This document shows, one piece after another, positions 50,306 through 56,185 of a stretch of 56,185 nt of DNA (its first letter is position 1; each line of letters opens with the position of its first letter). Both the position numbers and the translations under genes were made by a program. Source of the DNA: UBA11090 sp035560555. Its GTDB lineage: Bacteria > Spirochaetota > Spirochaetia > Treponematales > Rectinemataceae. The DNA lies in NCBI GenBank assembly GCA_035560555.1, contig DATMZF010000031.1, positions 1-56,185 on the forward strand, in the 5' to 3' direction. The notes beneath the pieces are model-generated. The model worked only from the letters and a program-made list of their open reading frames with translations. It was not told where the DNA came from and did not search any database.

Positions 50306-50330
50306 GAGCGGCCGGATATTCCGGCCGCTC
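50306..50330 (+). repeat. Intercistronic hairpin after fibre subunit 1
   Basis: A perfect 10-bp stem GAGCGGCCGG (50306-50315) with CCGGCCGCTC (50321-50330), loop ATATT, lies 20 bp after the stop. No T-run follows. Such a structure after the first subunit gene usually protects the upstream message so that the major subunit exceeds chaperone and usher. The rest of the 141-bp gap shows no gene. Confidence 0.7.
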
Positions 50331-50427
50331 ATGGCAGGCCGCCAGCCCTCGTTGCCGCCACGCGCATAGAACTTTATTGTTTGTTGCGCCGCCGGAACAA
50401 CAGGGAGAGTCTCTAGAGGCGTTTTCC

Positions 50428-50919
50428 GTGAAACGATCAAGAATAAGTCGGGGAGATCGATTCTTTTATCTAGGAATTCTTCTCCTTTCCACTATGTTTT
50501 TCCATATTTCCGGTATTGGGGCCGAGACGACGCTCACGATCGCGGCAACGCAATCGCTCGCCTTCGGCTCCCTCATCCCTCTCGCCGCCACCGGTTCGAT
50601 CACGCTTTCGGCACAAGGCTCGGTGTCAGCCGGCAACGCGGTATATGTCCGCGGCAGTTCGCGCCATGTCGCTCTCTTCAGCGTGACGGGCGAAGCCGGC
50701 CGCGCTTTTGTAATAGCCTTGCCCAGCTCGGCGACGCTCGTCGGTTCCGGCTCGGCGACGATAATCGTCGACACCTTCACTGTTTCGCCTTCCTCGCCCG
50801 CGTCCATCGGCGCGGACGGTACCTGCGGTCTTTTCGTGGGCGCGACCCTGCGCGTGGGGGCTGACCAGGCGACAGGCGACTATTCCGGAACGTTTGAGCT
50901 TCTCGTCAGCTACGAATAA
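50428..50919 (+). CDS. Secreted DUF4402-type protein, probable fibre subunit 2 (minor or tip)
   Basis: A 163-residue protein with an N-terminal hydrophobic segment (FFYLGILLLSTMFFHISGIGA) as signal peptide, then ETTLTIAATQSLAFGSLIPL, again the strand-LxFGxL pattern of DUF4402, and a closing strand YSGTFELLVSYE. Central strands include HVALFSVTGEAGRAFVIALP. The start is GTG 50428 with AGAGG 8 nt upstream; a TTG 17 codons earlier is less likely. It differs strongly from subunit 1, and sits next to the chaperone gene, as minor subunits often do. Confidence 0.72.
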   Translation: MKRSRISRGDRFFYLGILLLSTMFFHISGIGAETTLTIAATQSLAFGSLIPLAATGSITLSAQGSVSAGNAVYVRGSSRHVALFSVTGEAGRAFVIALPSSATLVGSGSATIIVDTFTVSPSSPASIGADGTCGLFVGATLRVGADQATGDYSGTFELLVSYE

Positions 50920-50944
50920 TCACAAATCCAAGGTGGAGCGAACT

Positions 50945-51805
50945 ATGTCCAGAAAACTTTCCTATATAAAGTTTTGTCTCATCCTTCTCATCCTCCCAGG
51001 GATCTGGGCTCAGCAAGGAAATCCGGGGAGCGGTTTCGCCGGCCTCCTCGTGGCACCCACCCGCGTCGTGTTCGAGGGGCGGACGAGGGTGGTGGAAATG
51101 TACCTCGTGAACAACAGCGAATCGACGAAGACTTACGCCATCGGGTTTGAGAATTTCCGCATCGCCGCGTCCGGCGCGATGGAGAGGACCGATGAGCCCG
51201 AAGACCAGTCCCGCTCAGCCAACGATCTTCTGCGCATAACTCCCAGGCGCGTCGTCTTGGAGCCAAAAAAGCAACAGGTCGTCCGCCTTCAGCTCGTGAA
51301 AAGCTCGGGCCTGACGGACGGCGAATACCGCTCTTCCATAGTTTTTAAAATCATACCCGATTCAGTCGCCGACGATGTCCTGGCCAGCTCTCCCCAGGAA
51401 GGGATCTCGGTCAACCTCATTCCGGTATACGGCGTCGTCATCCCCGTCATCGTCCGAATCGGCACCACATCGGCGGCGGTTTCCCTTGTCGATATGGTTT
51501 ATTCCGCGGCTAGCGGCAGCGATGCTCCGAGTCTCTCCTTCAGTATCCTCCGCTCAGGGAATCGGTCGGTCTATGGCGATATAGAAGTGAGCTATCGAGC
51601 GCCCGGGCGAAAGCCCATCGTCGTCGGAAGACGAAAAGGTCTTTCCGTCTATTCTTCCGCCGATAGGAAGAACCTCAAGGTTTCACTTCTTTTCCCTGAA
51701 GGACTTAGCCCGCTGAGCGGGGGCGAGTTCACCGTCCGTTATATCGATTCAGAGGAGGTGAAGGGGAAAACGCTGTTAGCGGCCGAATCACTTGTTCTTC
51801 CATGA
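50945..51805 (+). CDS. PapD-like periplasmic chaperone of a chaperone-usher system
   Basis: A 286-residue exported chaperone. Signal segment: SYIKFCLILLILPGIWAQ. The first immunoglobulin-like domain (about 28-150) has the expected LLVAPTRVVFEGRTRVVEMYLVN start strands, ITPRRVVLEPKKQQVVRLQL (the G1-strand region that donates a strand to subunits) and DGEYRSSIVFKII. The second domain covers about 155-286. It would capture subunits in the periplasm and deliver them to the usher. Start 50945 is preceded by GGTGGAG. It overlaps the usher gene by 4 bp (ATGA). Confidence 0.85.
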   Translation: MSRKLSYIKFCLILLILPGIWAQQGNPGSGFAGLLVAPTRVVFEGRTRVVEMYLVNNSESTKTYAIGFENFRIAASGAMERTDEPEDQSRSANDLLRITPRRVVLEPKKQQVVRLQLVKSSGLTDGEYRSSIVFKIIPDSVADDVLASSPQEGISVNLIPVYGVVIPVIVRIGTTSAAVSLVDMVYSAASGSDAPSLSFSILRSGNRSVYGDIEVSYRAPGRKPIVVGRRKGLSVYSSADRKNLKVSLLFPEGLSPLSGGEFTVRYIDSEEVKGKTLLAAESLVLP

Positions 51806-54513
51806 GTTCCGAAATGGGGAAGAATAGGTGGAAAGAAAGGCTGCGGGCTTTTCGTTCCTTTTTGCTCACCGTATGTCTGGCCGCTATCGCTCTTTTTCCC
51901 GCCATCGCACAAACAAAAGGCCTTGGTTTTGCGATCGTCGAACCCAACGAGGACGAACTCCTCCTCTGTTCCTTCAGCGTCGAGCGGGAGACGCTCTCTC
52001 AAGAACTGGAAACCTATGTGATTGAGCGAAGCCTCTATCTCCCGCTAGGGGCGATCTGCCGCCTTATCGAGTGCGGTCTTGACGTCGATTCCGGAAGCGG
52101 CATTGCTTTGGGCTATCTTTGGGATGAAGCGCATACATTTTCCCTCGACATGGCCGCGCGGCGCGTGGATCTCGCGGGTAAACGCGCTATCTACGATGAG
52201 GGACGCATCGAAGCTCACTCCGACGATATCTATGTGGAAGCCTCTCTCCTCTCCGAATGGTTCGGCATGCCCATCCAGGCTGACCGTTACGACGCGGCTA
52301 TCACCGTATGGCCTCAGACAAAGCTTCCGATCCAGCTTCGCCTCGAGCGGGATAGGCGGGGTGGAAAAACCGAGAATTATGATGTCATGGGGCGCAGTTA
52401 TTATCCCAGGGCGGCGAACCCTTACCATTTTCTCGATGGCTTCAACCTCGATTTCTCCTTGGGTTCATTTTTATCATCTTCCGACGGTGAGCCCTCCCAG
52501 GCATGGTCTACTTGCGGCGCGCTTTTGACCGGCGACATTTTTTGGATGAGCGGCTCGATAGGCTTTTCCGGCAAGCTTGAGGGATCGGACTTCCTTCCCA
52601 CCAGCCTCTATGGCCTCCTTCGCAGGATGGACTCAGAGGGGACCCTCCTCGGCCCTCTGCGCGCCACCGAGATGTCCCTCGGCAAAGTCCAGGCTGTTCT
52701 CCCTTCCCTTATGGGAGCTTCGGCCTCGGGCTATGGCGTAGCGGTCGGCAATTATTCCCTCACAAGTCCCTCTTGCTTCGACCTTCAGACGCTCTCGGGA
52801 TCTCTCCTTCCCGGCTGGGACGTTGAGCTTTATCGGAACGGTTGTTATCTCGACCACAGAAAAGCCGACGCAAGCGGTACCTATACCTTTGCCGACATTC
52901 CTCTCCTTTTCGGGACAAACGTGCTTGGGCTCGAGTTCCATGGTCCTCTGGGGCAGAAGAAATCCGAGGAACAGGTCTATAGCGTCGGCTCGACAATGAC
53001 GCTGCCCGGTACTTTTTCGTATCGGGTTTCGGCGACGGCCGAGAACGAGGGGGGGCAGTTCGCCTTCCAGACGACCTATGGACTCTCGAAGTACCTCACC
53101 ATCACCGCGTCGGCCCTGTCGGTGGCGCGCGATGATATCCGCGATTTCTACGTCCAAGGGGGGCTTGCCGGTTATTTTAGTCGCTTGCAGTTCGATGCCG
53201 CCGCTTCCTTCGAAACAGGAAGCTCTGGTTTCGCGGGGGAATTGGGCCTTCGCACGCAGGTACTCGGCCTCGGGTTTTCGTGGCGAGGCGCTTACTACGA
53301 CAGGAGCTGGGAGAGGGCGGACGCTTCGTACGGCGATCCTCCCTACCTCGCGCGGAGCGTGTTGCGCGCCGATGGCTTCAGCATGAAGATCGGCGGACTT
53401 CTCTCTTCTCTCTCTACCTATTTAACCTCGACCTTGTACAGTGAGGGAGATTTGAACAATTCCCTGACGCTGCGGCAATACAACAGCTATAGGAATTTCC
53501 GTCTCCGCAATGTACTCGGCCTCTATCACTATGTTTATGCGTCTTCTGCGCGGTGCGTCGAAGCCGAAGGCTCCTCGACGGCCAACCTGAAACTTGGAAA
53601 TGTAAATCTGGAAGCGTCCTGCGACTACGTCGTGTATCCTAACCCAGCGCTTGAAAGCCTCTCTCTCTCCGCCGAGGCGATGTCTTTCTTATCCATTCAG
53701 GTTTCAGGGTCCGGGAGCTACGATTTTTCCACAGAGCTTCTTTCCGCGTCCATTTCGCTTTGTCGGGACCTAAGCCCTTTCCGCCTCGGATTATCCGGGA
53801 CTTGGACGACGCAGGAGAGCTTCTCCGTCAGTCTTTCCTTATCGACGAGCATCGCGCTCGATGCCCGGAGCAACCATGTCACCTTCGACTCGCAGAGTCG
53901 AGCGAATCAAGGATCCATCTCGGCCCTCGTCTATCTCGACACCAATTACGATAAAAATTGGAGCGAGGGAGAAAAACTCCTCGAGGGAGTCGGCTTTATC
54001 GTGAACGAGGGCGGCGGAGAAACGGTGACCGACGAGTTGGGTCGCGCCATTCTGAGCGGTATTTCGCCCAATGTCCCTGTCAACGTCTCCATCGATGAGT
54101 CGACGTTGGAGGATATCCTCACTGTTCCCGCCGATAAAGGCTTGAGTTGCGTCCTCCACCCAGGCACGGCGGCCAGGATGGATTTTCCCATATGGGTGAC
54201 GGGCGAGATTTCTGGCACGGTACGGGCTATGGAGGGGAATTCTCGAAAAGCGATTGCCGGCGTCCTTGTCGAGGTACTCGACAGTTCCGGTTCGCTAATC
54301 GCATCGGCCCGCTCGGCCTATGACGGATATTTTGCATTCTCCGCCTTGAAGGTGGGGACTTACTCGGTTCGCGTCGCGAGCGGGGGCGCCGATGCCGGGG
54401 TAAGCGATGGAGAGAGAGAGGTTTTTATTCCTTTATGCGGTGGCTATGTCGATGGCATCGATCTTGAATGCTCGCTTCTCGGAGAAATGGCGGATGCGGG
54501 CGGCAACAAGTGA
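51802..54513 (+). CDS. Outer-membrane usher-like protein with C-terminal CNA-B/SdrD-like domains
   Basis: A 903-residue outer-membrane protein, longer than the usual 800-850 of ushers. Signal peptide: AFRSFLLTVCLAAIALFPAIAQ. The N-terminal domain (about 35-165) precedes a beta-barrel of alternating aromatic strands (about 170-695). The plug sits near 325-395 with LLPGWDVELYRNGCYLDHRK, then YTFADIPLLFGTNVLGLEF, a clear usher-plug pattern. After the barrel come two beta-sandwich modules: about 703-795 (LVYLDTNYDKNWSEGEKLLEGVGF, calcium-binding-like) and about 802-890 (carboxypeptidase-regulatory-like). It should thread chaperone-bound subunits through the outer membrane. Ends by overlap-free 41-bp gap before an HD-GYP gene. 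Confidence 0.82.
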   Translation: MSSEMGKNRWKERLRAFRSFLLTVCLAAIALFPAIAQTKGLGFAIVEPNEDELLLCSFSVERETLSQELETYVIERSLYLPLGAICRLIECGLDVDSGSGIALGYLWDEAHTFSLDMAARRVDLAGKRAIYDEGRIEAHSDDIYVEASLLSEWFGMPIQADRYDAAITVWPQTKLPIQLRLERDRRGGKTENYDVMGRSYYPRAANPYHFLDGFNLDFSLGSFLSSSDGEPSQAWSTCGALLTGDIFWMSGSIGFSGKLEGSDFLPTSLYGLLRRMDSEGTLLGPLRATEMSLGKVQAVLPSLMGASASGYGVAVGNYSLTSPSCFDLQTLSGSLLPGWDVELYRNGCYLDHRKADASGTYTFADIPLLFGTNVLGLEFHGPLGQKKSEEQVYSVGSTMTLPGTFSYRVSATAENEGGQFAFQTTYGLSKYLTITASALSVARDDIRDFYVQGGLAGYFSRLQFDAAASFETGSSGFAGELGLRTQVLGLGFSWRGAYYDRSWERADASYGDPPYLARSVLRADGFSMKIGGLLSSLSTYLTSTLYSEGDLNNSLTLRQYNSYRNFRLRNVLGLYHYVYASSARCVEAEGSSTANLKLGNVNLEASCDYVVYPNPALESLSLSAEAMSFLSIQVSGSGSYDFSTELLSASISLCRDLSPFRLGLSGTWTTQESFSVSLSLSTSIALDARSNHVTFDSQSRANQGSISALVYLDTNYDKNWSEGEKLLEGVGFIVNEGGGETVTDELGRAILSGISPNVPVNVSIDESTLEDILTVPADKGLSCVLHPGTAARMDFPIWVTGEISGTVRAMEGNSRKAIAGVLVEVLDSSGSLIASARSAYDGYFAFSALKVGTYSVRVASGGADAGVSDGEREVFIPLCGGYVDGIDLECSLLGEMADAGGNK

Positions 54514-54554
54514 ATAAGACAGAGGATGATCAACAACATTGTAAAGGGGGTATC

Positions 54555-55421
54555 GTGAACGTGGAACGGCGATTCGGGGAGCGCGGCGCCGCTTTGGTCG
54601 ATGCCCTCAATGAAAAGGCGGTTTTAGCCGCGGGAGGCTGCGCCGATAGGCTCGCCACAAGAATACGGCGCGAGGTTGAAGCCGTCAAGCTGAGTGCCAT
54701 CATGAAAACCTTGGCTAAGCCAGGGGCTTCGGGGCCATTGTGCGATTTGGCTCTGATCGATGGCTACAAAAAGATTGTGAGTCTCATCGATCCAAAAGAA
54801 TACGCGCTCGATGCCGCAGATGATAAGTATTCCATCTGCGCGCTTATCGAGGTTATGCAGAGTCGACTCCCAATGTTTATCCCCCACTTCCGTCGAGTGA
54901 GCGAAATCTGTGTGGACATGGGAAAAATGATGGGGTTGATGGAGAGAGAGCTTCTGCTCATCGACGCGTTGGGCTTCTTGCATGATGTCGGGAAATTAGG
55001 AATTGAAAATGAGATTTTGCTCAAGCAGGGACCGCTGACTTCCAAAGAGTGGGAGGCGGTCAAGCGGCACTCGGCGATTGGATACAAATTGATTCGCCCC
55101 ATCCACGGTATCTCGGGGCTGGCGGACCTCGTTATAGCTCACCATGAACATTGGGACGGGAAGGGCTATCCCCTTGGCCTTCAAGGCAAGGAAATACCTC
55201 TTCTCTGCAGGATACTCTCGTTCGCCGACAGCACCGATGCGATGATAGACGACAGACCTTACCGTAAAGCCTTGCCTCCTTCTGAAATATTGGCCGAAAT
55301 TGAACGTTGCAGTGGAAGTCAATTCGATCCGGAAGTAGTGGAAGCTTTCCTCGACATGATTCATGAGCGCAAGTATACGGTGCCTTTTTTCTCGACATTG
55401 CGCGAAGCGGTCATCGAATGA
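54555..55421 (+). CDS. HD-GYP domain protein, probable c-di-GMP phosphodiesterase
   Basis: A 288-residue cytoplasmic protein. The C-terminal HD-GYP domain (about 110-275) shows HFRRVSEICVDMGKMMGL, the metal-binding GFLHDVGKLGIENEILLKQG, HSAIGYKLI, HHEHWDGKGYP with the GYP triad, and DSTDAMIDDRPYRKA. Residues 1-100 are helical and unrecognised. The start is GTG 54555 with a GGGGG box 4 nt upstream; an alternative GTG at 54510 overlaps the usher stop (GTGA) and would add 15 residues. It is probably co-transcribed with the usher, so c-di-GMP breakdown is coupled to fibre export. Confidence 0.88.
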   Translation: MNVERRFGERGAALVDALNEKAVLAAGGCADRLATRIRREVEAVKLSAIMKTLAKPGASGPLCDLALIDGYKKIVSLIDPKEYALDAADDKYSICALIEVMQSRLPMFIPHFRRVSEICVDMGKMMGLMERELLLIDALGFLHDVGKLGIENEILLKQGPLTSKEWEAVKRHSAIGYKLIRPIHGISGLADLVIAHHEHWDGKGYPLGLQGKEIPLLCRILSFADSTDAMIDDRPYRKALPPSEILAEIERCSGSQFDPEVVEAFLDMIHERKYTVPFFSTLREAVIE

Positions 55422-55429
55422 AGGATACT

Positions 55430-56161
55430 CTACTTCTCAAGTAGCCCTATGTATCCGCCGTATCCTCGATCGGCCATCCGCTCGGCGGGGATGAAATCCA
55501 GCGAAGCGGAGTTGATGCAGTACCTAAGCCCGCTGGGCTTGGGGCCGTCGTTGAAAAGATGGCCGAGATGGCCGCCCGATTTCTTCGCCCTCACCTCGAT
55601 CCGATTCATGCCGTACGATAAATCCTCGACGAGCACGACGGCGTCCTTGTCGATGGGCGTCCAGAAGCTCGGCCAGCCCGTGCCGGACTCAAACTTGGTC
55701 GAGGAGAGGAAAAGCGCGCTGCCGTCGATCTTGTCCACATAGATTCCCGCCCTGTGGTTGTCCCAGAAGGCATTCTGGAAGGGCGGCTCCGTGGCCGCCC
55801 GCACCAGCACGTCGTATTCCTCGGGGCTCAGTTTTTTTCTGAGTTCCTCGGTGGGCTCAATATAGCAGACGGTGGCCGCCTGTTCTTCGGTGTAGATCAT
55901 GAGTTCGCCTCCTGGCTTGCCGATGGTCGCCCGCGAGGGCGCCGGCTCGGTTGATGCCTCCCGCGAGGGCGCCGGCTCGGCGGCCGTCTGCGGGAGCGCT
56001 GGCTCGGCGGCTGTCGCTCTCTGTCCCATGCAGGAAACCGAGGTCAGCGAGCCTCCGAGGATCGCGAGGACGGCGAGGTAAGCGGCGGCGCGGAAATGCC
56101 CGCCCAGCCCTCGCCCCAAAGCCTTTCGTCCTTCATTCGCCTTGTTTAGTTTCTCTAACAT
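55430..56161 (-). CDS. msrB: Exported peptide-methionine (R)-S-oxide reductase
   Basis: A 243-residue MsrB. The catalytic cysteine is in RYCINSASLDFIP near 220, with SGTGWPSFW and GGHLGHLFNDGP as the rest of the active site. The two CxxC zinc motifs of many MsrB proteins are absent; a single non-catalytic cysteine sits in ATVCYIEP. The N-terminal 45 residues form a membrane segment (AAAYLAVLAILGGSLTSVSC) whose final cysteine could be lipidated, followed by a repeat-containing Pro/Ala/Glu linker. It repairs oxidised methionine in envelope proteins. No ribosome site is visible before the ATG at 56161. It ends 8 bp from the convergent HD-GYP gene. Confidence 0.9.
   Translation of the reverse strand: MLEKLNKANEGRKALGRGLGGHFRAAAYLAVLAILGGSLTSVSCMGQRATAAEPALPQTAAEPAPSREASTEPAPSRATIGKPGGELMIYTEEQAATVCYIEPTEELRKKLSPEEYDVLVRAATEPPFQNAFWDNHRAGIYVDKIDGSALFLSSTKFESGTGWPSFWTPIDKDAVVLVEDLSYGMNRIEVRAKKSGGHLGHLFNDGPKPSGLRYCINSASLDFIPAERMADRGYGGYIGLLEK
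55930..55980. repeat. Tandem repeat encoding the MsrB linker
   Basis: A 21-bp unit (55930-55950) recurs identically at 55960-55980, 30 bp apart, so the period is 10 codons. It encodes the EPAPSREA/EPAPSRAT segment of the linker between the membrane anchor and the catalytic domain. The 30-bp period keeps frame, so copy number may vary between strains. Confidence 0.85.
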
Positions 56162-56185
56162 AGTGAAATTAATATACTGCTAAAT

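Noticed and set aside
1..56185. CRISPR arrays, tRNA/rRNA genes, insertion sequences, integrase or phage genes
   Set aside because: No regularly spaced repeats, cloverleaf-like sequences, transposase motifs or terminal inverted repeats were found on reading either strand.

Overview
The window reads as a GC-rich chromosomal segment of a fermentative, sugar-degrading bacterium with an outer membrane. The best guess is a free-living or gut-associated spirochaete (Spirochaetales, Treponema/Spirochaeta/Rectinema-like). This rests on gene style: many solute-binding-protein transporters, a trimeric-type [FeFe]-hydrogenase operon, and c-di-GMP and two-component genes. There is no rRNA or other decisive marker here, so the assignment is inference. 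I saw no tRNA, rRNA, CRISPR, transposase or phage gene.

Layout. 0-3.7 kb: D-glucarate catabolism (two tandem glucarate-dehydratase-type enzymes and tartronate semialdehyde reductase) behind a near-consensus promoter. 4-11.2 kb: an amino-sugar operon with a CUT1 ABC transporter, an AGE-family epimerase, MurQ etherase, an RpiR/MurR-type regulator and a BadF-type sugar kinase, closed by a bidirectional terminator. 11.3-14 kb (minus): a small heat-shock protein and a secreted 5'-nucleotidase. 14-20.5 kb: a second CUT1 transporter (minus) divergent from a GH43-like and a six-hairpin-like glycosidase (plus). 20.8-25.6 kb (minus): a BMP/nucleoside-type ABC transporter. 25.9-33.3 kb (minus): a complete L-rhamnose uptake and catabolism operon (rhaS-T-P-Q-A, class II aldolase, rhaM) without a kinase gene. 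33.4-38.3 kb (minus): a TPR protein, a membrane Ser/Thr kinase, and a LytS/YesM-type sensor kinase with an AraC-type response regulator. 38.5-43.9 kb (plus): an NAD(P)-linked electron-bifurcating-type [FeFe]-hydrogenase operon with an inserted ATPase-domain gene. 43.9-45.8 kb (minus): an Rsm22-type methyltransferase, mobB and a 58-residue unknown. 45.9-55.4 kb (plus): a GGDEF protein, a NarX/NarL-type two-component pair, a chaperone-usher-like fimbrial operon (two DUF4402-type secreted proteins, PapD-like chaperone, usher) and an HD-GYP protein. 55.4-56.2 kb (minus): an exported MsrB.

Most of the window imports and dismantles plant- or host-derived carbohydrates (uronic and aldaric acids, cell-wall amino sugars, oligosaccharides, rhamnose). 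The hydrogenase operon disposes of reductant from that fermentation. The most unusual block is 45.9-55.4 kb. There a surface-fibre export system of a kind best known from proteobacteria is flanked by a c-di-GMP cyclase and a c-di-GMP phosphodiesterase, and preceded by its own two-component system and a structured mRNA leader. A recurring design is a GC-rich hairpin directly after the gene whose product is needed in excess (binding protein or first fibre subunit).
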